Virus record (IMG/VR): IMGVR_UViG_3300042383_001511
Location: 1-35,132 of that record
From: a virus
Reading direction: 5' to 3' (one strand)
Length of the DNA stretch: 35,132 bases
A model generated the notes under the pieces. The model ran no database searches, was not told the origin of the DNA, and saw only the letters and a program-made list of their open reading frames with translations. Numbering within the stretch: position 1 is the first letter of the stretch; every line of letters starts with the position of its first letter. Positions 1 through 5,045 of this stretch are shown one piece after another. The position numbers were made by a program, and so were the translations under genes.

Positions 1-328
1 TTATTTTTAAAACCTCTTCATATTTCCAATGTTTTGTTAATAAATGATTAATTTGTTCTGGCTTATAAACATCAAAAAGAGAAACGCCCGCAGGATAATT
101 GCTTGCGATCAAGTAAATTTCAAGCCAGTCGTGATAACGGAAGTTGATTGCAACACCTAAATCATCCCATTGAACAAATATACGTTCATCTTTGGCACCA
201 ACTTCTGGTGGCGGCAAACCACCGGATAATAGTTCAGAAAGAAACAATTTTACTTTCTTTTTCTGGTCAACAGCCCATCCATCTGAGCCAAGGCTATCAA
301 TTTGTTTGCCTAATTCTTTAGATAACAC
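1..328 (-). CDS. Hypothetical protein, C-terminus beyond the window
   Basis: This reading frame stays open from the window edge to a GTG at 326-328, giving at least 109 codons (starting MLSKELGKQIDSLG). It contains no ATG, so GTG is the only reasonable start. The start overlaps the end of the upstream gene by 11 bases, as is usual in this operon. The product looks soluble, with aromatic-rich stretches such as WDDLGVAINFRYHDW. I do not recognise the family. It is the last visible gene of the transcript expected from the promoter at 1170-1196. Confidence 0.7.
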   Translation of the reverse strand, partial: MLSKELGKQIDSLGSDGWAVDQKKKVKLFLSELLSGGLPPPEVGAKDERIFVQWDDLGVAINFRYHDWLEIYLIASNYPAGVSLFDVYKPEQINHLLTKHWKYEEVLKI

Positions 329-689
329 GAGAATATATGTCCACCATAAGTTTTTTGATTATTGGCAAATCTTCGTAGCAACGATCTGCCCTAAATTCAT
401 ATAAAATATGTCGAAACACTGGATCTGTTAACTCTTCTAGAAAATAGGCATACGGTGCTATCGACGTCTGATAAAACTCTAAAAGAATAGACTGGTATCC
501 GTCTTCCCCATTACCATTAAATCTCCACCTGACTGATATTGGAATACCATCTGCTGGAATGATTATGTTTGTTGGGAGCGGAAGGTCGGTATTCTCCAAT
601 AACTGCTGCACAAAGCGTTCTGCTTTTTCTTTGAGGATCTTTTTATCCTGTTCAGATATTTTTAGGTGGTCGGGAAGATCGTATTTCAT
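318..689 (-). CDS. Hypothetical protein, 123 aa
   Basis: The chosen start is the ATG at 687-689, which overlaps the TGA of the upstream gene (ATGA), implying translational coupling. The N-terminal third is charged and probably helical (KISEQDKKILKEKAERFVQQ). The rest mixes beta-like segments (IPISVRWRFNG) with aromatic residues. There is no signal peptide or membrane segment and I do not recognise the family. A longer GTG start 12 bases upstream is possible but lies inside the preceding gene. Confidence 0.7.
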   Translation of the reverse strand: MKYDLPDHLKISEQDKKILKEKAERFVQQLLENTDLPLPTNIIIPADGIPISVRWRFNGNGEDGYQSILLEFYQTSIAPYAYFLEELTDPVFRHILYEFRADRCYEDLPIIKKLMVDIYSRVI

Positions 690-901
690 ACGTCTACCCA
701 ACTACCGACTAAATCAAACTGTTCAATATCATAGCGATGGGCATAAGAATCCCAACCTTTTTCTTTACATTGTTGTATGTGACTTTGTCGAACTTCTTCT
801 AGTTTGCGCTCGGCATCTTCCCTTTGAAGGAAAATTGTGGATTCTAGGCCGTCAACAAACTCCCATCCTGCTCCGTCAAATAAAACCATATAGGCTTTCA
901 T
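686..901 (-). CDS. Small hypothetical protein, paralogue of the gene at 898-1140
   Basis: This 71-residue protein starts at an ATG overlapping the TGA of the neighbour (ATGA). It resembles that neighbour along its length: both begin MKxxMV, share an FLQ..DA..k.E block followed by a helix with a conserved His and Cys, and end in GSWxDV. The two are therefore a tandem duplication. The function is unknown. It is soluble, acidic and without membrane segments. Confidence 0.75.
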   Translation of the reverse strand: MKAYMVLFDGAGWEFVDGLESTIFLQREDAERKLEEVRQSHIQQCKEKGWDSYAHRYDIEQFDLVGSWVDV

Positions 902-1140
902 ACGTCTATCCAGCTTCCTTTTAATTCAAGTTGAATGTGGCTAAATTCATAATGTTCTCTTTCTTTGTATCTTTCACAAAAAGACTTATGAGCCTCGGTA
1001 AGATGTTCTACTCGCTTAAGAGCATCTTTTTCTTGCAAGAAAACAAAGTCGTCAAACCAGTTATCGGGAAATCGGGTGACGTTTCCCATAACATCCATAT
1101 CATGATGGATTCTCATTCGATACACCATAAAAACTTTCAT
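898..1140 (-). CDS. Small hypothetical protein, first gene behind a sigma28-like promoter
   Basis: An 80-residue protein starting at the ATG at 1138-1140, preceded by AGGGTGG at workable spacing. An upstream in-frame GTG would place the start inside the Shine-Dalgarno region and is less likely. It is a paralogue of the 71-residue neighbour downstream (shared FLQ..DA motif and GSWxDV ending). It is the first gene after the sigma28-like promoter at 1170-1196, so it probably heads the transcript running to position 1. Function unknown. Confidence 0.75.
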   Translation of the reverse strand: MKVFMVYRMRIHHDMDVMGNVTRFPDNWFDDFVFLQEKDALKRVEHLTEAHKSFCERYKEREHYEFSHIQLELKGSWIDV

Positions 1141-1169
1141 GAAGACCACCCTTTGTTCCTTATATATAC

Positions 1170-1196
1170 TTATCGGAACAATACAATCTAACTTTA
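1170..1196 (-). promoter_or_regulatory. Sigma28-like promoter
   Basis: Read on the minus strand, the -35 box is TAAAGTTA (1189-1196), the spacer is exactly 11 bases, and the -10 box is TCCGATAA (1170-1177). The known sigma28 (FliA) consensus is TAAAGTTT-N11-GCCGATAA. A leader with AAGGAAC then leads to the ATG at 1140. Two other promoters here (3274-3300 and 3680-3706) have the same -35 box and spacing. The match is seen directly; use by sigma28 is inferred. Confidence 0.7.
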
Positions 1197-1259
1197 GGAT
1201 ATGTTTATTTCATCGACACATAAGAATGGATTTGTCGATAAATTGACAATTTATGAACA
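1197..1259 (-). repeat. Inverted repeats between two operons
   Basis: This short gap between the end of the gene at 1260 and the promoter at 1170-1196 contains ATCGACA/TGTCGAT arms about 14 bases apart and an adjacent palindrome ATAAATTGACAATTTAT. Neither is followed by a clear U-tract, so this is a weak terminator candidate or a binding site rather than a certain intrinsic terminator. Confidence 0.35.
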
Positions 1260-1481
1260 TTAACTGACCCATTCGTAATCAAAATTTTTGATCTCGTAGC
1301 CAAATTCATTTATCAAAATTCTTATTGCCCGCCATTTGTATTGAGCAAATTGAGCAAGCATGGGGATTTGTTCTTCCGTCCATACGACTTCTTTAGGCAA
1401 GGAAGTAGTGTCTCGAAGGTAGTATTCATGGATAGGGTCTTCCGACCATTCGATATTAAAGATTCGAATTATCATTCCCAT
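1260..1481 (-). CDS. RFYNI/EWV small-protein family, copy 1
   Basis: A 73-residue member of the six-copy family in this operon. It begins MGMIIRIFNIEW and ends FDYEWVS, matching the family pattern: a beta-like N-terminus (V/I-R-F-Y-N-I-x-W), a central LPKEVV segment, and a C-terminal strand with EWV. The ATG at 1479-1481 overlaps the upstream TGA (TGATG); an in-frame ATG at 1475 is an alternative. It is the most diverged copy. Function unknown; probably a compact soluble protein. Confidence 0.7.
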   Translation of the reverse strand: MGMIIRIFNIEWSEDPIHEYYLRDTTSLPKEVVWTEEQIPMLAQFAQYKWRAIRILINEFGYEIKNFDYEWVS

Positions 1482-1738
1482 CAATTCACCCATTCAATAT
1501 CAAATGAATCTACTCCGTACCAGCTATACAATTCATTCAAATACTCAACGGCAACTTGTTCGTTGAACAGCTTGTCGTGTTTTTCGTCTTGTTCGATAAA
1601 TATGCGTTCTTTTGGGAGTTGATGATATATTTCCAAATCTCTCTGCCAACCCCCATAATTGAATTCACCGCTATGATAGACGTAATCTTCTTGTTTGGGC
1701 TTGCACCAAACAATGTTATAGAAGCGAACTACAAGCAT
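1481..1738 (-). CDS. RFYNI/EWV small-protein family, copy 2
   Basis: An 85-residue protein starting MLVVRFYNIVW and ending DSFDIEWVN. The ATG is preceded by CGGAGAG. The middle is longer than in most copies and acidic/aromatic, with the conserved LPKE segment followed by a helix (VAVEYLNELYSWYG). The same arrangement (strand, LPKE, acidic linker, helix, strand) occurs in five neighbours, so the family arose by local duplication. I recall similar small proteins in other phage genomes but no established function. Confidence 0.75.
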   Translation of the reverse strand: MLVVRFYNIVWCKPKQEDYVYHSGEFNYGGWQRDLEIYHQLPKERIFIEQDEKHDKLFNEQVAVEYLNELYSWYGVDSFDIEWVN

Positions 1739-1748
1739 AGACTCTCCG

Positions 1749-1961
1749 TTAGTCTACCCATTCAACGTCAACAGATTCAACGCCACACCAGTTGTACATT
1801 TCAAGGAATGAGATGGCCATTTTTGCATCAAATTGGTTTTTGTGTTCTGGTTCAATAAACAAATCCAAAACCACCTCTTTAGGTAGTTGGTCGTATGCGG
1901 TTAAGTCTTGTTGTTCTGGTAATCGCCAGACGATGTTATAGAATCTTACTAAATAGTGCAT
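1749..1961 (-). CDS. RFYNI/EWV small-protein family, copy 3
   Basis: A 70-residue protein. The ATG at 1959-1961 sits behind AGGGGGG, making it a better start than the in-frame codon further upstream. It begins MHYLVRFYNIVW, contains QLPKEVVLDL and ends ESVDVEWVD. A Trp-Cys pair (YNWCGVES) in the last third is shared in position with the copy at 1970-2185. Function unknown. Confidence 0.75.
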   Translation of the reverse strand: MHYLVRFYNIVWRLPEQQDLTAYDQLPKEVVLDLFIEPEHKNQFDAKMAISFLEMYNWCGVESVDVEWVD

Positions 1962-1969
1962 AGACCCCC

Positions 1970-2185
1970 CTAGTCCACCCATTCGATATCTGCTTTATCA
2001 ACACACCAATTAAATTTATAAGACAAGGCATCAAGCCAAGAATCAAGGTCGTTCATTTCTTTTTCATCAAATTTTGCATCAAACTCCATGACGTGTTCAT
2101 TGGGAAGATCATTTGGGCGGCTGCCTTCCTCAGAACAATCTGGACAGCCATAATCCCATTGAATGTTATAAAAACGAACTATCAT
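1970..2185 (-). CDS. RFYNI/EWV small-protein family, copy 4
   Basis: A 71-residue protein beginning MIVRFYNIQW and ending KADIEWVD. Its ATG overlaps the TGA of the upstream membrane-protein gene (ATGA), and its Shine-Dalgarno site is weak, so coupled translation is likely. Unlike the other copies it has a CPDC pair near residue 15, which could bind a metal or form a disulphide. This is visible but unproven. Function unknown. Confidence 0.75.
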   Translation of the reverse strand: MIVRFYNIQWDYGCPDCSEEGSRPNDLPNEHVMEFDAKFDEKEMNDLDSWLDALSYKFNWCVDKADIEWVD

Positions 2186-2427
2186 TTTTTGGACTCGTCA
2201 TCTTGCGGGACATCGGGAACGCGTGACCACACTCCTCGTTTGAACATCCATAAAGTATTGTCATCACACAATACTAAGTCTGCTTCCTCGCAAGAGGCTA
2301 TTTGTACAATCTGGCGTTTCTTTTTGGTAACAAGAGGCAATATTATTAGATTAATAGTAAACCAAATACAAAAAACAATTATAAATATACAGCCCGTGAT
2401 CGGCAGAAGCATTCTGGCAATTTCCAT
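2182..2427 (-). CDS. Small single-pass membrane protein
   Basis: An 81-residue protein. A long hydrophobic stretch at about residues 7-33 is followed by a basic VTKKKRQ segment, which by the positive-inside rule suggests a cytoplasmic C-terminal domain of about 45 residues. It sits between copies of the RFYNI/EWV family and overlaps the next gene by ATGA. There is no lipobox or cleavable signal. Possible membrane partner for its neighbours; function not recognised. Confidence 0.7.
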   Translation of the reverse strand: MEIARMLLPITGCIFIIVFCIWFTINLIILPLVTKKKRQIVQIASCEEADLVLCDDNTLWMFKRGVWSRVPDVPQDDESKK

Positions 2428-2439
2428 AAGACCCTCTCG

Positions 2440-2649
2440 TTAATCTACCCATTCGACATCGACTGATTTAACCAAATAGCCATAGATCTCGGAAAGAACC
2501 TCTGGGGCATCTTCGGCATCAAACTCAATGCCCTCCGCCCACTCCCCCACAACAGATTTAGGAAGTTCGTCACGGGGCCGTATGTAATCCACATAGTCAA
2601 ACGACTCGTCAACATCCCCCCATACAATGTTGTAGAAGCGGACTATCAT
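2440..2649 (-). CDS. RFYNI/EWV small-protein family, copy 5
   Basis: A 69-residue protein starting at the ATG at 2647-2649 behind a strong GGGGGGTGG site. An in-frame GTG six bases upstream would lie inside that site. It begins MIVRFYNIVW, has DELPKSVV in the middle and ends KSVDVEWVD. The helix before the last strand (LSEIYGYLVKS) is nearly identical to that of the next copy (LSEIYGFYVKS), so these two are the most recent duplicates. Function unknown. Confidence 0.75.
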   Translation of the reverse strand: MIVRFYNIVWGDVDESFDYVDYIRPRDELPKSVVGEWAEGIEFDAEDAPEVLSEIYGYLVKSVDVEWVD

Positions 2650-2661
2650 ATCCACCCCCCC

Positions 2662-2913
2662 TTAGCTGATCCACTCCACCTTTACGCTCTTAACATAAAA
2701 GCCATATATTTCTGACAGGTGTTCTGGGGCACTTTCTACATCGTATTCTGTGTGATAGTCGTCATCAAGTTCAAAAATAGTTTCTTTGGGCAAGGCTTCA
2801 AAATCATCGCAGGCTTGATAATACTCCACCCATTCATCATGAGTGCTTTGGTAAATATAATCATATTTAGTTGGATTGATCCATTCGATATCATAAAACC
2901 TAACTGTCAACAT
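2662..2913 (-). CDS. RFYNI/EWV small-protein family, copy 6
   Basis: An 83-residue protein starting MLTVRFYDIEW behind GGGAGGT and ending KSVKVEWIS. The central insertion is rich in Tyr and Asp. The ALPKETIFEL segment and the LSEIYGFYVKS helix place it firmly in the family. It is the second gene of the transcript starting at the promoter at 3274-3300. Function unknown. Confidence 0.75.
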   Translation of the reverse strand: MLTVRFYDIEWINPTKYDYIYQSTHDEWVEYYQACDDFEALPKETIFELDDDYHTEYDVESAPEHLSEIYGFYVKSVKVEWIS

Positions 2914-2930
2914 AATACAGACCTCCCGTA

Positions 2931-3224
2931 TCAGCCCACCCTCTTACCAGCACGGCTCTCGAGGTACACGGTGTTATCAGCAATAACCATTTTCTCCATG
3001 ATGGCCAATCCAAGAACACCCGAAACTGATATTCCGTCAGCGGCTAATTTAGCTAGTGAAGTAGAACCCAAATACTCATTGCCAGCCCCATGAGTCTTGG
3101 GATTAAATTCACCAACCAATTCAAAATTACAATCAACAACAAGCCAGCAAGTATCAGGGCGACCAACCAACAAGAGCTTATTACCATTGCTCAACTTAAC
3201 CATTCCAATTCCACGGTCAATCAT
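2931..3224 (-). CDS. Hypothetical protein, first gene of the minus-strand operon
   Basis: A 97-residue protein starting MIDRGIGMVKLSNGNKLLLVG, preceded by AAGGGGG. Alternating hydrophobic segments (LLLVGRPDTCWLVVDCNFELVG) suggest a beta-rich N-terminal half and a small helical part after it (TSLAKLAADGISV). It is unrelated to the RFYNI/EWV family downstream. It lies directly behind the sigma28-like promoter at 3274-3300 and probably has the highest transcription in this operon. Function unknown. Confidence 0.7.
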   Translation of the reverse strand: MIDRGIGMVKLSNGNKLLLVGRPDTCWLVVDCNFELVGEFNPKTHGAGNEYLGSTSLAKLAADGISVSGVLGLAIMEKMVIADNTVYLESRAGKRVG

Positions 3225-3241
3225 AATGGCCCCCTTGTTTT

Positions 3242-3264
3242 ATTCCTTAAAGGAAACATTTCCT
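3242..3264 (-). promoter_or_regulatory. Leader hairpin in the 5' untranslated region
   Basis: Between the sigma28-like promoter and the start at 3224, the minus-strand leader contains AAGGAAA/TTTCCTT arms overlapping a TTCCTTTAAGGAA palindrome, followed by AAAACAAGGGGG and the start codon. The hairpin-then-AAAACAA-then-G-rich arrangement resembles the leaders at 4432-4470 and 6686-6723. Confidence 0.4.
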
Positions 3265-3273
3265 TCCCTATCC

Positions 3274-3300
3274 TTATCGACCAAAACAAATCTAACTTTA
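3274..3300 (-). promoter_or_regulatory. Sigma28-like promoter
   Basis: On the minus strand the -35 box TAAAGTTA (3293-3300) is followed by exactly 11 bases and the -10 box GTCGATAA (3274-3281), against the FliA consensus GCCGATAA. It points at the gene at 2931-3224 and the run of small paralogues beyond it. The first 27 bases closely match the promoters at 1170-1196 and 3680-3706. Confidence 0.65.
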
Positions 3301-3348
3301 ACTAAAAAAACGAACAAATAAATCATTTTAATAAATAAAACAATAAAA

Positions 3349-3663
3349 TGTCTATAGGGGAAAACAATTGGTTAAGACCTAGCCAATCTGTGGGATGTAT
3401 AGATCGTTAATGGGCATATGGTAGTAACGGAATCACCTTTATATCTTTAAGGGGTTCATGCCTATAAGACGACCAACGAAGAGTGGTTACAAGCCACAGG
3501 ACTTCGCTATACCAAGGATCTATATATAAGGAAATTTCTAGATTGCTTTAGCAATCAATTCTTAGGGAGTAACTTCTAGCCTAAACGCCCAGAAGTAGCT
3601 TCAAACTCAGGGCGATCTTGACCACTCCCAAGACGCTACTAGCTTAAAGATCTTCTTTTTTTT
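3349..3663 (+). ncRNA. Candidate structured non-coding RNA with pseudoknot
   Basis: About 315 bases without a convincing gene, dense in base-pairing potential. An 8-bp hairpin lies at 3367-3387 (one G-U pair, 5-base loop). ATGGGCAT/ATGCCTAT (3410-3417 with 3458-3465) form an 8-bp stem. GTGGT/GCCAC pair at 3483-3497, GATTGC/GCAATC at 3541-3556, and ACTTCT/AGAAGT at 3572-3596. The loop of the last hairpin contains CGCCC (3586-3590), complementary to GGGCG at 3610-3614, a possible pseudoknot. GCG-A-TCTTG/CAAGACGC form a bulged stem at 3612-3636. The element ends in an 11-base mostly-T tract at 3653-3663, just before the next promoter. The strand is chosen from that T-tract. It does not show the hallmarks of tmRNA, RNase P RNA or a tRNA. 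Confidence 0.5.
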
Positions 3664-3679
3664 GTGTCGAAAATAACCC

Positions 3680-3706
3680 TAAAGTTAGATTTAATAGTGC
3701 CGATAA
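3680..3706 (+). promoter_or_regulatory. Sigma28-like promoter, near-perfect match
   Basis: The -35 box TAAAGTTA (3680-3687), an 11-base spacer and the -10 box GCCGATAA (3699-3706) match the FliA consensus at all -10 positions and 7 of 8 -35 positions. It is followed by GTATAGGGAGG and the gene at 3731. It is the best of the three sigma28-only promoters in the window. Confidence 0.75.
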
Positions 3707-3730
3707 GTATAGGGAGGGAGGAAATAAGCC

Positions 3731-3961
3731 ATGAATAACAGCTTAATAGACAGCTTTTTAGCAGCGATCAATACGGTATCTTACCATAATGCAGCAGAAG
3801 GCAAAAGCTATACAGAGGAAACAACCGCTAGAAATAAAGCCAAGGTGCAACTTCAAGAGCTAAAGCGGCAAATGGTAGAACAATACGGTGTAAAGGAGAC
3901 GCTGAGAATAGCTAGTAGTAAGCCACATCTTGCATTTGCCGAGTTGTGTGACCTAGAATAA
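3731..3961 (+). CDS. Small hypothetical helical protein
   Basis: A 76-residue protein with a strong Shine-Dalgarno site (GGAGG, 8 bases before the ATG). It is basic and helical in the middle (ARNKAKVQLQELKRQMVEQYG), with no membrane segment. It lies directly behind the near-perfect sigma28-like promoter and is followed after 25 bases by a 33-residue acidic protein, with a terminator after both. The two form one early-type unit. Function not recognised; size and charge would suit a host-takeover or regulatory protein, but that is only inference. Confidence 0.75.
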   Translation: MNNSLIDSFLAAINTVSYHNAAEGKSYTEETTARNKAKVQLQELKRQMVEQYGVKETLRIASSKPHLAFAELCDLE

Positions 3962-3986
3962 TTTTTCCCTATAGGAGATTTTTACT

Positions 3987-4088
3987 ATGGAAGAAGTTTA
4001 CGACGAACTAGAAGATATTCCTGTATGGGGTGACGGTGTTACTATCCATGATTTATACGACTTTGTAGATTTCGAGTGGGAAGATTAA
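3987..4088 (+). CDS. Acidic microprotein, 33 aa
   Basis: A short gene with a good ribosome site (AGGAGA, 8 bases before the ATG). The product starts MEEVYDELEDIPVWGDG and ends DFEWED; about a third of residues are Asp or Glu and there is almost no positive charge. It lies between a sigma28-driven gene and a strong terminator, so it is very likely transcribed. Strong acidity in such a small phage protein is compatible with DNA mimicry or inhibition of a basic partner, but nothing in the sequence proves this. Confidence 0.6.
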   Translation: MEEVYDELEDIPVWGDGVTIHDLYDFVDFEWED

Positions 4089-4150
4089 TCCCACTATTCC
4101 CCTTTTAGAACTGGGGGCATGGAAATAAGTTCTATACTCCCCTGTTAGTA

Positions 4151-4188
4151 GACATCCCCTAGTTGCTGGGGGGTGTCATTTCTTTTTA
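4151..4188 (+). terminator. Intrinsic terminator
   Basis: GACATCCCC (4151-4159) pairs with GGGGGTGTC (4169-4177) in a 9-bp stem with one G-U pair and a 9-base loop, followed by ATTTCTTTTT. It closes the unit at 3731-4088. A weaker AGAACT/AGTTCT inverted repeat lies just upstream (about 4117-4139). Confidence 0.8.
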
Positions 4189-4199
4189 TATATAGGAAA

Positions 4200-4376
4200 A
4201 AGTCTGTTTAGTTGGTTGATTAGATTAGGCATCTAGAGTTGATACTAGGTTTAGACGTCTTTTTTGTTGACTATAGGGAGACATCTTGTGGTTGGTTGAC
4301 CAGATTTTGTTGGCATAAAGATTGCTATAGGGAAATTTCTGTACAGGGGAAAATCTACTATAGGGGAAAATTGGGC
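4200..4376 (+). repeat. Non-coding repeat cluster before a composite promoter
   Basis: No gene is visible. The stretch holds two copies of a GTTGGTTG motif (about 4211 and 4291), the palindrome AGACGTCT (4253-4260), and three plus-strand copies of CTATAGGG (4271, 4325, 4358) followed by A-rich bases. A related CAGGGGAAAAT lies between the last two. The same short motifs recur at 3352, 4950-5008 and 5357-5620. They look like dispersed regulatory or recombination sites. Confidence 0.5.
4310..4326 (+). promoter_or_regulatory. Sigma54-like promoter without the sigma28 element
   Basis: TTGGCATAAAGATTGCT has GG and GC at the exact -24/-12 spacing of the RpoN consensus TGGCACG-N4-TTGC. Unlike the five composite promoters, no CCGATA follows 26 bases downstream. 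It would read into the region before the gene at 4471. A near copy (TTGGCACAAAGATTGCT) occurs at 5654-5670. Confidence 0.4.
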
Positions 4377-4424
4377 TGGCACGGTACTTGCTAGGATTTA
4401 ATGTTTTTGGAAATGCTCCGATAC
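4377..4424 (+). promoter_or_regulatory. Composite sigma54-like plus sigma28-like promoter
   Basis: TGGCACG (4377-4383), four bases, then TTGCT (4388-4392) is a perfect RpoN consensus. A sigma28-type -10 box TCCGATAC begins at 4417, 26 bases beyond the C of the -12 element. TTAATGTT lies at its -35 position with an 11-base spacer. Four further copies with the same 26-base distance exist on the minus strand (5294-5342, 6215-6262, 6730-6778, 6838-6886). Confidence 0.7.
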
Positions 4425-4431
4425 CTTTAAT

Positions 4432-4449
4432 GTAGGAAATATATCCTAC
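4432..4449 (+). promoter_or_regulatory. Leader hairpin conserved with the paralogous gene
   Basis: GTAGGA pairs with TCCTAC around a 6-base loop, in the leader of the gene at 4471. The leader of the paralogue (6705-6722 on the other strand) has GTGGGA pairing with TCCCAC around a 6-base loop. One pair has changed A-T to G-C with pairing kept. Both are followed by ACAAAA and a G-run ribosome site. Confidence 0.5.
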
Positions 4450-4470
4450 TACAAAAAACGGGGTGCTATT

Positions 4471-4872
4471 ATGTTTAGCAAGAAAAATACCGACCACGTT
4501 GATACAGTTATGGCTGCAATCATGCTTGCTTTTGCTGGCAAGACTGTCCACAATGCAGAACTTAAAGCCTTCCTGACCACCACATTGCCTGAACTATTTC
4601 CATCGGGTCGTGCTGATGGCTGCATTGAGTTCCTGTCCAATGTTGATTTTAGCTCCACAATGTCCAAGAAGTCGGGCGCTGCAGGAGTCGCTTTCCTTGA
4701 GGGCATTAAAGATGGTGGCAAACGCTACTGGAAAGTTCCAGAATCGCTCGACAATGTAGTTGCCAAGAGCGACTGCACAGAGCTTTCTGCTCCTATTCCA
4801 ACCAAGAAGCGGGTAAATATCCGCTTTGGAGAATATGTTGCTCGCCAAAAAGAGGAGGCTATTGGGGAATAA
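4471..4872 (+). CDS. Hypothetical protein, 133 aa, AT-richer paralogue
   Basis: The ATG at 4471 follows CGGGGTG. This protein and the one at 6284-6685 are both 133 residues and align without large gaps. Shared blocks are TVHNAELK..LP, ELFPSGRADGCIEFL, VDFSS, FLEGIKDGGKRYWKVP and NIRFGEYVA. The middle (GxA.LEGIKDGGKRYW) and the preceding helix suggest a small winged-helix-like or other compact fold. I do not recognise the family and claim no function. It has its own composite promoter, leader hairpin and terminator. Its codon use is far less GC-rich than that of the paralogue. Confidence 0.8.
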   Translation: MFSKKNTDHVDTVMAAIMLAFAGKTVHNAELKAFLTTTLPELFPSGRADGCIEFLSNVDFSSTMSKKSGAAGVAFLEGIKDGGKRYWKVPESLDNVVAKSDCTELSAPIPTKKRVNIRFGEYVARQKEEAIGE

Positions 4873-4882
4873 TAGATTCCCC
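4864..4882 (+). terminator. Hairpin across the stop codon
   Basis: GGGGAAT (4864-4870) and ATTCCCC (4876-4882) pair around the stop codon of the preceding gene. It has no U-tract of its own and precedes the stronger terminator at 4891-4930; it may shield the 3' end. Confidence 0.4.
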
Positions 4883-4890
4883 CTATAAAA

Positions 4891-4944
4891 ATATCTTATG
4901 GGCTGCCAAGAACGGTAGCCTGTAAGATATTCCTTTACGTTTTT
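4891..4944 (+). terminator. Intrinsic terminator
   Basis: ATATCTTA (4891-4898) pairs with TAAGATAT (4923-4930), and inside it GGCTGCC pairs with GGTAGCC (one G-U pair) around AAGAAC. TCCTTTACGTTTTTA follows. It ends the single-gene unit 4471-4872. Confidence 0.75.
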
Positions 4945-5018
4945 ATTGTAGACGTCTGGTGGAATTGTGACAAGATGGTCCGGCTTATCGCCTAGACGTC
5001 TATAGGGAAATAAAAAAA
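4945..5018 (+). repeat. Intergenic AGACGTCT palindromes
   Basis: The palindrome AGACGTCT occurs at 4950-4957 and 4994-5001; the second runs directly into CTATAGGGA (5000-5008). The stretch separates the convergent terminators of the genes at 4471-4872 and 5032-5262. No gene is visible. Confidence 0.5.
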
Positions 5019-5045
5019 AGACCCGGAGTTGTTACTCCGAAGTCT
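5012..5045 (-). terminator. Intrinsic terminator overlapping the stop codon
   Basis: On the minus strand, CGGAGT/ACTCCG arms (5024-5039) with outer AGAC/GTCT pairs (5019-5022 with 5042-5045) are followed by eight T. The TAA of the gene at 5032-5262 lies in the loop/stem, so terminator and coding end are merged. Confidence 0.8.

Noticed and set aside
3349-3411. A 20-codon plus-strand frame at the start of the candidate RNA
   Set aside because: There is no ribosome site, and the sequence forms the first hairpin of the RNA.
3349-3663. tmRNA or RNase P RNA as identity of the structured RNA
   Set aside because: The conserved tRNA-like ends and tag reading frame of tmRNA, and the P4 core sequences of RNase P RNA, are not visible.
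4262-4282. T7-type promoter
   Set aside because: GACTATAGGGAGA matches the end of the T7 promoter, but the upstream half is not conserved and the other CTATAGGG copies do not share it. No phage RNA polymerase gene is visible.
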